A DNA stretch of 64,000 nucleotides from DATKYQ01 sp964640665 (GTDB taxonomy: Bacteria > Myxococcota > B64-G9), in NCBI GenBank assembly GCA_964640665.1, contig CAZXHT010000021.1:12067-76066 (forward strand), read 5' to 3'. Under the pieces are notes generated by a model that saw nothing but the letters and a program-made list of their open reading frames with translations, was not told the DNA's origin and made no database searches. Of the stretch, positions 1 through 8,092 are shown one piece after another (the first letter of the stretch is position 1; every line of letters starts with the position of its first letter). The position numbers were made by a program, and so were the translations under genes.

Positions 1-340
1 GGTAGCCCTGGTTGATTTGCCCGGTGGTCAAGTCGCCGAAGGCGAGGCACTCACGCATGCCTTGTTCGGTGGTGCCGCGGGCGCCGTTGTACGTCATGCC
101 CAGGGCCATGGACACGCTCAGGGGGGAGACGAACAGGTTTCCCCCGTCCGATTGAGCCGCCAGCTCCTGGAAAAATCCGAACCCGAACTGGTTGGAAGCC
201 TCGACCAGGGATGTTTCCTGGGCGCTGAGTTCGCGGGGAGGCTGCCAGTTATCCCCGCACCCGCTGGTGGCCGTCCCCATCGCCAAGGATACCCCGATCA
301 CTCCAGCCAGAGTCAAAACGAATGCAACCGGTTTTCTCAT
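1..340 (-). CDS. Serpin-family lipoprotein, N-terminal part (cut by window start)
   Basis: Reading leftward from an ATG at 340, about 113 residues are visible before the window ends. The N-terminus is a lipoprotein signal ending in ATSGC, so the mature protein should be anchored at cysteine 28. It is followed by the serpin N-terminal region: an Asn-x-Phe-x-Phe helix, the NLFVSPLSVSMALGM block, and YNGARGTTEQGM. These match the conserved hA and s6B segments of serpins (SPxSxxxAL, GAxGxT). Family knowledge: serpins trap serine or cysteine proteases through a C-terminal reactive loop, which lies outside the window, so inhibitory ability cannot be judged. An AGGTGA ribosome site precedes the ATG. 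It lies downstream of the secretion operon on the same strand but beyond a terminator-like hairpin. Confidence 0.85.
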   Translation of the reverse strand, partial: MRKPVAFVLTLAGVIGVSLAMGTATSGCGDNWQPPRELSAQETSLVEASNQFGFGFFQELAAQSDGGNLFVSPLSVSMALGMTYNGARGTTEQGMRECLAFGDLTTGQINQGY

Positions 341-453
341 CTGATCACCTCTTGAAAATCGTTGGTAAGTCAACTGTCCCTCTCCGAAGCAAGTCGCGTG
401 CCATCAGGGGACAGACGCTATCTGAAAAGAATAACAATGTAAAATCAAATATA

Positions 454-472
454 TCAACCCATTAGGGGTTGA
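454..472 (-). terminator. Terminator-like hairpin after gspN
   Basis: On the minus strand TCAACCC and GGGTTGA form a 7-bp stem with a five-base loop, followed by a T-rich stretch (TATATTTGATTTT). It lies 72 bases past the gspN stop and before the serpin gene, as expected for the end of the secretion operon. Confidence 0.55.
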
Positions 473-543
473 CCCGGCCCCTTGGGTTCCTCAGATTTCT
501 GAAAACTCCGGACGGGAAAGTCAGGAACCTGTCACCCCGGAAG

Positions 544-1464
544 CTACTGCTTGAGCGGGCGGAACTGGGGCTTGCCGCCGAAGATGCGGCCGAAGATGCT
601 GTAGCGGAAGAATCCGTCCTTGCCCTTGGCGCGGTTGAGCCCGTTGTCGAGAAAGCTCCTGAGTTCTTCGGGGATCTGCTTGCGGATCTCAGAAAGCTTC
701 TCGTCGGATGGCTTGAAACGCAGGCGGCAGTGCGCCGAGATGTTCTCGGGCTTCTGCTGCAGCAGGAGGTAACCGTCGAGATTTGCCTCGATATCGTCCG
801 AGCTTACCTTGCAGGCCTTGATGTTCGCCTTGCCCTTCTTGATCTCCAGGTTGGCCTGGGTCTTTCCCAGCCCGATCCAGGGCAGCGCGACTCCATATAC
901 TTTTCCCCGCCCTACCTTACCCTGCACAATATCCAGGCTGATGCTTCCGTGAGAAGCCTTGATGTCCTTGGGATCCACGTCCAACTTCACGTCGCCGGAA
1001 AGCTTGCCGGAAAGCTCCTGGCCGATGACGTCTTTCCAGAAGTTCAGCTTGCCCAGATCTAGCCCGGCGACTTTGGTCCGCAGGCTCCATTTGTCACCAT
1101 CCAGGGTGAAGCCGCCGTCGATCCTGCCCTTGAGCATTTCCGAGGAAAAAGAAACATCTTTCGTTCCGGTGATCAAACGCAACAACGAAATCCTGGCCGA
1201 CAATTCATCCAGGCGTATTGCCAGCGGCAAGCTTCCCTGCTTGCCCTCCTTGACCAGGCGGATCCCGGTGGCCTCGAAACCGTTGGGGAACAGGGTGCTC
1301 ATTTCAGCGATGGTCATCTTCATGCCCAGTGTTCGTTCCGCCTGGCGGGTGACCATGTCGCCGATGATGCGCACCGGAAAGCCGTGCACCAGGAAGAAAA
1401 GCAGGCAGCCGATGAAGAACAGCGGATAACAAACAATCTTTAGAATCTTTTTTCGCATGATCAC
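544..1464 (-). CDS. gspN: Type II secretion protein GspN
   Basis: Last gene of the gsp operon, 306 aa. One membrane helix (about residues 8-28) is followed by a beta-rich periplasmic part with AsmA-like character (repeated LDGxxL and KxG-rich strands, for example SGDVKLDV and GYLLLQQKP). This is the long GspN type found in delta-proteobacteria and Leptospira rather than the enterobacterial one. GspN is the least conserved part of the system and its role is poorly defined; it sits in the inner membrane. The start overlaps the end of gspM by four bases, showing translational coupling. The call rests mainly on position and topology. Confidence 0.8.
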   Translation of the reverse strand: MIMRKKILKIVCYPLFFIGCLLFFLVHGFPVRIIGDMVTRQAERTLGMKMTIAEMSTLFPNGFEATGIRLVKEGKQGSLPLAIRLDELSARISLLRLITGTKDVSFSSEMLKGRIDGGFTLDGDKWSLRTKVAGLDLGKLNFWKDVIGQELSGKLSGDVKLDVDPKDIKASHGSISLDIVQGKVGRGKVYGVALPWIGLGKTQANLEIKKGKANIKACKVSSDDIEANLDGYLLLQQKPENISAHCRLRFKPSDEKLSEIRKQIPEELRSFLDNGLNRAKGKDGFFRYSIFGRIFGGKPQFRPLKQ

Positions 1465-2081
1465 GAACCCGTTTTCTTGGTTGCGGCCTTGGCCGGCGTT
1501 TCTTCTTTCTTTACTTCCTTGAGCTGGAACTTGGATACGATGAAGGTCACGTCGAGCCGGCTGGGCTCCCTGAAGTTGTTCTTGATGTGCAACGTGCGCA
1601 CCGCAATGCTCTCGGCCTTGCGCTCGAGTTGAACCAGGAAGTCGACCAGCCGGTCGATGGTGATGCGCGGAATCTTGACCTCGACCCGTTTCTCATCGAC
1701 CTTCGTCTCGGCATTGGCGCCCGCGGAGCGCGGGTTCATCTCCATTTCGTTGGTGTCGATCCCCAGCCGCTGGGCCATGTTCTCCAGCGTGCCCATCAAC
1801 TGGATGTTCCCGGCCTTGCGGATTCGTTTCTCGGACTCCTTGCGGGCCAGTTTGGCTTGCTCGAACTGTGCGCGCATGTCGATCATCTTGGTCAGTTTAC
1901 CGGTCTTGTCCTCGATGCGTCGATCGAGCCCTCGCAGGCTCGAGGAGACCCACAGCGAGACCATCACTCCGACGAACAGGACGAAACAGACGGCCAGGCC
2001 GCCCACCATGAACTTCTCCCGGCGCGAGAGCCGCTCGAACGCCGCCAGCATTTCTTCGTATCTCTTGCCGAGCACGGCCAT
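1461..2081 (-). CDS. gspM: Type II secretion inner-membrane platform protein GspM
   Basis: About 206 aa. A short cytoplasmic N-terminus (MAVLGKRYEEML, then RLSRREKF) leads into one membrane helix at about residues 26-46, then a coiled-coil (IEDKTGKLTKMIDM onward) and a small periplasmic ferredoxin-like region. This is the normal GspM plan: it pairs with GspL in the inner-membrane platform. A start eight codons upstream (2105) would overlap gspL, but the ATG at 2081 has GAGG at proper spacing and is preferred. It lies between gspL and gspN in the usual order. Confidence 0.85.
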   Translation of the reverse strand: MAVLGKRYEEMLAAFERLSRREKFMVGGLAVCFVLFVGVMVSLWVSSSLRGLDRRIEDKTGKLTKMIDMRAQFEQAKLARKESEKRIRKAGNIQLMGTLENMAQRLGIDTNEMEMNPRSAGANAETKVDEKRVEVKIPRITIDRLVDFLVQLERKAESIAVRTLHIKNNFREPSRLDVTFIVSKFQLKEVKKEETPAKAATKKTGS

Positions 2082-2098
2082 GACAACCTCGTAGCAGG

Positions 2099-3676
2099 TC
2101 AGCACCCGAAGGCGATGGTGAAACGGAATTCGACTTCCGATCCATCCGCCGTTTTCTGGGTCTTCCCTGTTTGAATTTTCTTGAAGCAGTTGTATTTTTC
2201 GAGAGCGGTTCTGATCTTTTCAACGGCTTCGAAGCTGTCGGTGAAGGCGGTCAGTTGGATGCGCTTGGGGCTGATGCTCATGTCCTTCATGCGCAGCTTC
2301 GTCTTTTCCGGGATACGCTTGTGCATCTCGCGCAGCACGTCCACGGCGCTCACTTGCGGGAGGGGATTTGTCTCCGGCGATATCTTTTCTTCCATGATCG
2401 ACATGGCGACTTCGAGATCGTCGTAGGGCTTGCCCAGGATGGCCTGGGTGACCTCCTTCATGCGCGTGTTGAGAGCCTTTTCCGTGGATGAGAGGCTCAG
2501 GTAGCGTGTCGTTGCCAGCCCGATGGCGAGGAATATTGTGATCAATGTGGCTGCCACCAGGTGTACGACCTTTCCGCGCATGACCGCGAAATCGCCCTTG
2601 AAGGCAAAGGGTCCCTTGCGCAGATTGAGAAACCCGCGCCGGCCTCCCTGGTGGGCCTGCAGCGCCAGGCCCAGGGACTTGACCCAGCCGCTTGCACTGC
2701 CACTCTCATCCTGGAGGTGCTCCATGCCGGGCAGTTCGAAATGCTCGGCCCGGATTACTTGTGCCTCAAGGCCCAGTTCCTCGGACAGGTAGCCGTCGAG
2801 ATTCCTGATGGTAGCGCCGCCGCCGCAGAGCCAGATCCGGGAGACCCGACGCCGGGTCAGTGCCTGGTGGGCGGACAGGGTCTGGCGCAACTCGCGGATC
2901 AGGGTAGCCGTGGCGCGGCGCACGGCGTCCGAGATAAGTACCTGTTCGGGAGTCGCGGCGGTCTTGCCCGCGCCCTCGACGAAGGCGCCCTTCCGTTTGC
3001 CGTCCTCGGCTCTGGCGTGCTCGACCTTGAAAGCCTCGGCGAGTTGGGAAGTAACCTCGTGACCGCCGCCGGACAGCGTCCGGGCGAATTCCACGCCGGC
3101 CGGGCCCATGATGCACAGGGACGACAGACGCTGGCCGATATCGAGCACTGCCACCGAAGTATCGGGATCGTCGCTGCCTGGAAGCATGTCGAAAAGGCTG
3201 CTGTATGACAGGCTCTCGGGGCCGATCAGGCGCGGGTCGATGCCTGATTGTCCGAGGGTATCCAACCAGCCCGAAAGTAACTCGGTCTGGCACACCGCCA
3301 CCAGCAGGCGCGATCCACCTTCTACTGCATCGCCGGCAACCAGGTACTCGAAGACGACTTTGTCCAAGGGAAAGGGAATCAGGCTTTCCAACTCGAACCC
3401 GATGGTTTGGGCAATCCGCTTGCGGTCGGAAAACGGCAGGGTAAGAGGGCGGATGGACACCTCGTTGCCGGGCAGGGCGGTTGCCAGCAGGTCTCCGTGG
3501 CCGCCGCTGTCGAGTTGGGAAAGCGCTTCGGCCAGGCGGGCTTGCCGAGGTCTGTCGTCCTGGGGCACGGGGACCACGCTGAAGTCGACCACCTCGACCG
3601 TGCGAAAGCTGCTGCGCAAACGCACTCTCTTTATCGATTCGTGTCCCAGATCCAGCCCGACCGTCATCTGCGCCAT
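2099..3676 (-). CDS. gspL: Type II secretion platform protein GspL (PilM-like actin fold)
   Basis: 525 aa. The N-terminal part is an actin/PilM-type ATPase fold (VGLDLGHESIKRVRL at residues 5-19, phosphate-loop-like VAVLDIG, and a second LCGGGA block near 280). A membrane helix lies at about 372-394, followed by a periplasmic ferredoxin-like domain. GspL links the GspE ATPase to GspM. The N-terminus is closer to PilM of type IV pili than to enterobacterial GspL, a usual feature of delta-proteobacterial systems. The final residues (FRFTIAFGC) end 18 bases before the gspM start. Confidence 0.88.
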   Translation of the reverse strand: MAQMTVGLDLGHESIKRVRLRSSFRTVEVVDFSVVPVPQDDRPRQARLAEALSQLDSGGHGDLLATALPGNEVSIRPLTLPFSDRKRIAQTIGFELESLIPFPLDKVVFEYLVAGDAVEGGSRLLVAVCQTELLSGWLDTLGQSGIDPRLIGPESLSYSSLFDMLPGSDDPDTSVAVLDIGQRLSSLCIMGPAGVEFARTLSGGGHEVTSQLAEAFKVEHARAEDGKRKGAFVEGAGKTAATPEQVLISDAVRRATATLIRELRQTLSAHQALTRRRVSRIWLCGGGATIRNLDGYLSEELGLEAQVIRAEHFELPGMEHLQDESGSASGWVKSLGLALQAHQGGRRGFLNLRKGPFAFKGDFAVMRGKVVHLVAATLITIFLAIGLATTRYLSLSSTEKALNTRMKEVTQAILGKPYDDLEVAMSIMEEKISPETNPLPQVSAVDVLREMHKRIPEKTKLRMKDMSISPKRIQLTAFTDSFEAVEKIRTALEKYNCFKKIQTGKTQKTADGSEVEFRFTIAFGC

Positions 3677-3689
3677 TGCATTCTCCCGC

Positions 3690-4907
3690 TCACATCTCTC
3701 GCCAGTAAAGAATCTCTTGTCCCGAGGCCGTGTTCTTGAGCACCGTGCGGATCGTTACCGCCACCTCGCCTACTTGCCCGATCGCCTTGACCGAGAAGGT
3801 GTCGCTGAAAGGCGCTAAGTTTTTCAAGAAATAGGGGCTGAAGGTCGGCCCCATGCTGTTGAAGAAGCCCTGGATGGCCTCTTTGTTGGGAACCATGAAA
3901 GTGGTCATCTGCATCAAGTTGCGAAACTCGAAAAACAGGGACAAAACCTCCAGGAGTTGCGGCAGACCTTGCTCTGTGCACAACGCCAGATTCTCGGGCT
4001 GCATGCAGAGCAACGAAAGCATCATCAGTGGATCGTTGACCGAAGTCAGGTTCAAAAGCAGAGCCGGGTCGGTACAGACCGTGAACTTGTCCCGGAACTC
4101 GTCCATGAAATCGTCGCCGATGCCCCTGATCATGTACAGTTCGTCGACGCTGAAGAAGGGGTCGTTCTTGTTCTCGTACGGATTTGCCAGCATGTCATAG
4201 AGCGAGTCTTCGTCGGAGGTGCCGGGCACGAACAGGACGGCTTGCGAGAAGGGATTGACCACCAGCGCGTCGAGGTTGAAAGTGTCGATTGTCGTGTTGG
4301 CGTCGATCCAGTCGTGCATGGCCATGGCAATCTTGTCGGGAGAATTCAACTGGCCGTCGGCGTCTTCCTCTTCGAACATCACCTTGTAGCGGGGGTTGCC
4401 GATCAGCGCCAGGATCTGGGCCGTGATCGGGGCCGCGATGGAAGTAATGCTTTCGAGGGCGTTTATGTTGATCTTGCTGTACTCGTCGGTTATCTCCCCG
4501 TAGAAACTTCCGTCGAAATCTCCGAAGCCCCGCTTATCGCCCAGGTTGAGCCCCTCCAGCCCGAAGGCCGAGCCCAGTTCTCCGGATGTCAGGGCCTTGG
4601 CCAGGTCGCTCTCGATTGGGATGATCTGGTAAAGCTTGAGGACGCCGCCGGTGAAACGATCAACCTGTCCCTGGAAATGCAGCACCAGGCGGGAAAGGTT
4701 CACCGCCGAGCGGGCCAGGTAGTGTGCCTTGACCCGGTCCCTGACGTTGGCGGCGATCTGGACGTCGATCCTGGTTTGGTAGGCGAAGTCAACCACGATG
4801 GCCGATAAGATCGCCACTGTGACCAGCACCATCAGCAGGGCCATCCCGCGATTGTTTCCGGCGAGTCTGCGAACCTGCACGCTTCTTTTTCGATCGCTGA
4901 TCTTCAT
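3690..4907 (-). CDS. gspK: Type II secretion minor pseudopilin GspK
   Basis: 405 aa, the large size typical of GspK. The prepilin-like N-terminus has NRGMALLMVLVTVAILSAIV, with cleavage expected after the glycine. As in other GspK proteins the glutamate normally at +5 is missing. This is followed by the RSAVNLSRLVL helix and the alpha-helical insertion. Acidic stretches such as EEEDADGQLNSPDK could bind calcium. GspK caps the pseudopilus tip with GspI and GspJ. Its ATG overlaps the gspJ stop by four bases. Confidence 0.92.
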   Translation of the reverse strand: MKISDRKRSVQVRRLAGNNRGMALLMVLVTVAILSAIVVDFAYQTRIDVQIAANVRDRVKAHYLARSAVNLSRLVLHFQGQVDRFTGGVLKLYQIIPIESDLAKALTSGELGSAFGLEGLNLGDKRGFGDFDGSFYGEITDEYSKININALESITSIAAPITAQILALIGNPRYKVMFEEEDADGQLNSPDKIAMAMHDWIDANTTIDTFNLDALVVNPFSQAVLFVPGTSDEDSLYDMLANPYENKNDPFFSVDELYMIRGIGDDFMDEFRDKFTVCTDPALLLNLTSVNDPLMMLSLLCMQPENLALCTEQGLPQLLEVLSLFFEFRNLMQMTTFMVPNKEAIQGFFNSMGPTFSPYFLKNLAPFSDTFSVKAIGQVGEVAVTIRTVLKNTASGQEILYWREM

Positions 4908-5614
4908 TGTGAGCGCTTTATAAAATTGGCCAAGGGTTTCAAGGTGAAGATCCTGGTGATGACGGCAAAGGGCGTCTCCTTGTCATACTCGTCGACAACG
5001 ATCAGGGTTATTCGCACCATGCGCGGCAAGCGGTTCAGCCGTTCGATCTGCGAGCAGTCCCACTCGTCGACCCAGTCATCCTTTGTCTCGTCCCACAACT
5101 CGATGCGCATCTCCTGGACGTCGGGGCAGAGCACCTGCGCCACTCCGCCCTCCTCCGGCTCGCCGTCGATACGCGCCTTCTCGCGGCGCATCAGGTTCAT
5201 CTTCGACGAGTCGTCCGGATCGCTGGCGCCGAAATAGGTGATCACGTTCTGATCCGATTCGTGGGCGTCGCGGAACAGCCGCAGGTGCGAGAAGGAGGTG
5301 AACACCATGTGATCCAGCTTGCCTTCCTGCTCGACCTTGAAAAGCGTGCGCTGGCGGTGCTCACCCGTGGGAGTGTCCAACTCGCGACAGTCGTAGACGA
5401 AAGCCGACGAGATTTCCCGCGACATGCGCTCCAGCGCCACCCTGACCGTATGATAGCGTTCTTGTGCCTGCATCACGAACTCGCGCGAATCGAAGGCGCG
5501 CGCAAAGCTTCCGGCGACGAGCGTCATTATCATGCCGGTGATCGTCAGCGCGATCAGCAACTCGATTAAAGTGAAGCCGCAATTTCTATTCTTGGGCGTC
5601 ACGCTCGACCTCAC
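4904..5614 (-). CDS. gspJ: Type II secretion minor pseudopilin GspJ
   Basis: 236 aa. The N-terminus carries the class III prepilin signal CGFTLIELLIALTITG with glutamate at position +5 after the cleaved glycine, a membrane/assembly helix, and the GspJ-type RVALERMSREISSAF segment. The C-terminal domain contains the beta-rich region expected for GspJ (VRITLIVVDEYD). It should form the tip complex with GspI and GspK. The gene overlaps gspI and gspK by four bases on each side, so the three tip subunits are translationally coupled. Confidence 0.92.
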   Translation of the reverse strand: MRSSVTPKNRNCGFTLIELLIALTITGMIMTLVAGSFARAFDSREFVMQAQERYHTVRVALERMSREISSAFVYDCRELDTPTGEHRQRTLFKVEQEGKLDHMVFTSFSHLRLFRDAHESDQNVITYFGASDPDDSSKMNLMRREKARIDGEPEEGGVAQVLCPDVQEMRIELWDETKDDWVDEWDCSQIERLNRLPRMVRITLIVVDEYDKETPFAVITRIFTLKPLANFIKRSQ

Positions 5615-6420
5615 TTGCCCATCGGCGAAAAACGGCCCGGGACGCCCTTGTTGATGGACGTCTTCGCGCCGGGCGGCAGGTTGGTCGCGCCAGGCAGGCC
5701 CGAGCCCGCGGCCATGCCGGGCTGGGTCCCGGGCGTCATGCCGGGCTGCGCCCCCGCCCCCGACGGGGCCTGGGGCACCCTGACCAGGTGGGTGGACAGC
5801 ACCAGCTGGTAGCCGGGGCCGCCTTCGCCCCAGGAGACCGTTAATTTCTCGAGACGGATGGACTCCTCGAGCATGGTGGCCAAGGCGTCAACCTGTCCCC
5901 GCAACATCTCCGGGTTCAGCATGGATGCCAGGCCGCCCATTCCGCCCCCGCCCGCAGAGCCCTTGCCGAGCAGTCCCTGCTGCTCGAACATGCCCTTGAA
6001 CTGGCCGAACTCGTCCGAGCCTTTGAGCTTGTCGAGGGCTGATGCGGATTTGGCTTCCTCGCCCTCGCCGCCCAGTCCTGACGAGGACAGCATGTGGTCG
6101 AAGGCCGCATCGAGCGGCAGCTCCACCTTGAGAACTTCCAGCTTGAACTGGAAATGCGGATACCCCTGGTCGTCGAAGTCGCCCTCCTCGGTGTCGTCCA
6201 TGTCAGGGAAGCCTTCCTTGGTGAGTTTCTCCTCGGCTTCTTCCATCTTGGCCTGGGCCAGGAAGGTGGCCACGGTGAGTTGCTTGCCGTAAGTGCTGAG
6301 ATTAATGGCGCCGCTCTGCACCTGCAGCAGGGCCACGTATGAAGTAGCCAGGATACCCAGGGCGACCATAACCTCGAGCAACGTCGAGCCCCGCCGGGCG
6401 GCTGTCAGCCGACCGATCAT
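5611..6420 (-). CDS. gspI: Type II secretion minor pseudopilin GspI, long form
   Basis: 269 aa, about twice the usual GspI (near 120-130 aa). The signal is RRGSTLLEVMVALGILA with the +5 glutamate, followed by the GspI-like AQAKMEEAEEKL helix. The extra length is a low-complexity middle and tail: a Gly-rich stretch (GKGSAGGGGMGG) and a C-terminal region with PGMTPGTQPGMAAGS repeats and a Pro/Gly-rich end. The core C-terminal strand (KLTVSW...YQLVLSTHLV) is present near residues 193-215. The extension would project from the pseudopilus tip. Overlaps gspH and gspJ by four bases. Confidence 0.9.
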   Translation of the reverse strand: MIGRLTAARRGSTLLEVMVALGILATSYVALLQVQSGAINLSTYGKQLTVATFLAQAKMEEAEEKLTKEGFPDMDDTEEGDFDDQGYPHFQFKLEVLKVELPLDAAFDHMLSSSGLGGEGEEAKSASALDKLKGSDEFGQFKGMFEQQGLLGKGSAGGGGMGGLASMLNPEMLRGQVDALATMLEESIRLEKLTVSWGEGGPGYQLVLSTHLVRVPQAPSGAGAQPGMTPGTQPGMAAGSGLPGATNLPPGAKTSINKGVPGRFSPMGK

Positions 6421-7067
6421 TCCTCGGGGCCCTCCACGTACTGGGGGTAGATCTTGACGCTGCCGAGCAGCGCCTCGACCGACAGGGTGTAGATGTCCCG
6501 GTCGTCGTCAACCAGGTGGATAACCGCGCGCTCAGTCATGCCGGTCGGAAAACAGTACAGGTAAGCCCGTCCGGTCGTGACCCTGTCGTCCTGGTGCGCC
6601 ACCCAGACGTCATCGATGGAAATACCGTCTGGCAGGCCGGCCTTCTTGGTTATCGGCCCAGCGAAGTCGGCAAATGAAGCGCGGGACTTCGGCTTCCACA
6701 TATCGCCGCTCTCTATGAATGAGCGGCCCATGAAGCGCCGGGCGCGATCATTTTCTTCGGGAGGCTGCAACTCACCGTCGCTCACCCGGGTCTTCTCGCG
6801 CTCGAGCAGGAACTTGTCGCTGGAGCTTTCGACCCAGTAGCTGTTCTCGTCCAGGTCGAAAACCACACGGAAGGGAGAGTTTTTCCTGGCCGCCAGATCG
6901 TAGGTGTAACGAATGGCGCCCGCCAGCCTGGAGGCCGAGGTCTTGAGGTTCATGCCGGTGATGTTGCTGACCGAGGGGATCACCATGGAGATGATCATCA
7001 CCATCAGCGAGATGGTGATTACCAGCTCGATCAGCGTGAAACCGTGATTTCGGGGTCTGCCTGCCAT
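6417..7067 (-). CDS. gspH: Type II secretion pseudopilin GspH
   Basis: 216 aa. NHGFTLIELVITISLMVMII is a standard prepilin signal with glutamate at +5, followed by the GspH-type helix (LKTSASRLAGAIRYTYDLAA) and the VVFDLDENSYWVE strand pair. GspH is the minor pseudopilin that joins the GspI-J-K tip to the GspG shaft. Slightly longer than average. It overlaps gspI by four bases and follows gspG after 27 bases. Confidence 0.92.
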   Translation of the reverse strand: MAGRPRNHGFTLIELVITISLMVMIISMVIPSVSNITGMNLKTSASRLAGAIRYTYDLAARKNSPFRVVFDLDENSYWVESSSDKFLLEREKTRVSDGELQPPEENDRARRFMGRSFIESGDMWKPKSRASFADFAGPITKKAGLPDGISIDDVWVAHQDDRVTTGRAYLYCFPTGMTERAVIHLVDDDRDIYTLSVEALLGSVKIYPQYVEGPEE

Positions 7068-7094
7068 GCGGCTCTCCGTTGCCGTCCAATCTCC

Positions 7095-7502
7095 TTACTG
7101 TTCGAGGGAAAGGTCTTTGTCGAAACCCTCCCCACCCGAGGCGCCGTCGGCCCCGAAGGACTTGATGGTGTACGAGCGGGCGTTATGGCGCACGTACTGG
7201 AACTCGTTGCCCCACATGTCCTTTGGGAGACTTTTCATCACACCCTGGGTGACCAGGATCTGTAGCCCCTCCTCGGTGGATGGATAGGACACCGACCTGA
7301 TCTTGTAGGCGTCCAGGGCTTCCTCGACGTTGTGCATCTGGATCTTGGTCGCGTCGACCTTGGACTGCTCCTGCTGCCTGACGAAGAAGACCGTGATCAG
7401 GGTTGCCATCATGCCCATGATGGCGATGACGACCATGATCTCGATCAAAGTCATGCCCCGCACATCCCGGGCAACCATCCGTAGCTGCTTGTTCTTTTTC
7501 AT
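7095..7502 (-). CDS. gspG: Type II secretion major pseudopilin GspG
   Basis: 135 aa, the normal size. VRGMTLIEIMVVIAIMGMM is the class III signal with +5 glutamate, followed by the GspG helix (ATKIQMHNVEEALDAYKI) and the conserved YPSTEEGLQ and KDMWGNEFQY blocks. The C-terminus SFGADGASGGEGFDKDL matches the calcium-binding loop that stabilises the pseudopilus. It forms the shaft that pushes substrates through the secretin. A strong GGAGG site lies before the ATG. It is separated from gspF by lspA. Confidence 0.95.
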   Translation of the reverse strand: MKKNKQLRMVARDVRGMTLIEIMVVIAIMGMMATLITVFFVRQQEQSKVDATKIQMHNVEEALDAYKIRSVSYPSTEEGLQILVTQGVMKSLPKDMWGNEFQYVRHNARSYTIKSFGADGASGGEGFDKDLSLEQ

Positions 7503-7539
7503 TCCGTATCCTCCGGCTCTCTTTTATATTATCAACTGT

Positions 7540-8088
7540 TTAGGCTTCTTCTTCACGCGGCCGTTTCCGCCAGCTTCGGTAGAGATAGCCGACCAGGATC
7601 AAGGAACCCGCCGTGATCGATATGTCCGCCAGGTTGAACGTCGGCCAGTGGGCCCGGCCCGCCCAGGAGACGTCGATGAAATCCATTACCTCGCCCCGCA
7701 CAACACGATCGGCCAGGTTGGAGATCGCGCCCCCGAGAATCAACCCTAACGATATCGAGGTGGTCCTGGACCAGCCGAGTGTGCGCACGGCGAAGGTGAC
7801 TATTGCAAAAATGGCCAACACGCCCAGGGCCAGCAACACCGGCAGACGCAAATTGTCCGGGAGGTTGGCGAAGAGCCCGAAGGCCCCATGTGGGTTGGAC
7901 CGAAGCTGCAACTCGAAAAACCCCGGAACCAGTTGCAGCGGGCGGCCGGGTGCCAGGAGCGAGCCTGCGATCCACTTGCTGATCTGGTCCAGCATACCGG
8001 CGGTCAGCCCGATCGTCAGCACGACGACGGCGTGATAGACGCGGTACCCGGCTTTATTCCGGCCGGGGGTTTGTGGATCGCGGTTCAT
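7540..8088 (-). CDS. lspA: Lipoprotein signal peptidase (signal peptidase II)
   Basis: 182 aa with four membrane helices. The conserved blocks are SNPHGAFGLFANLP, GAISNLADRV (first catalytic Asp near residue 127) and PTFNLADI (second catalytic Asp near 153). LspA cleaves the signal peptide of diacylglyceryl-modified prolipoproteins in the inner membrane. It lies between gspF (5 bases) and gspG (37 bases) on the same strand, an unusual position that breaks the F-G order. The window encodes several lipoproteins (serpin, EGF protein, RND-like protein) that would be substrates. Confidence 0.95.
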   Translation of the reverse strand: MNRDPQTPGRNKAGYRVYHAVVVLTIGLTAGMLDQISKWIAGSLLAPGRPLQLVPGFFELQLRSNPHGAFGLFANLPDNLRLPVLLALGVLAIFAIVTFAVRTLGWSRTTSISLGLILGGAISNLADRVVRGEVMDFIDVSWAGRAHWPTFNLADISITAGSLILVGYLYRSWRKRPREEEA

Positions 8089-8092
8089 TGTG

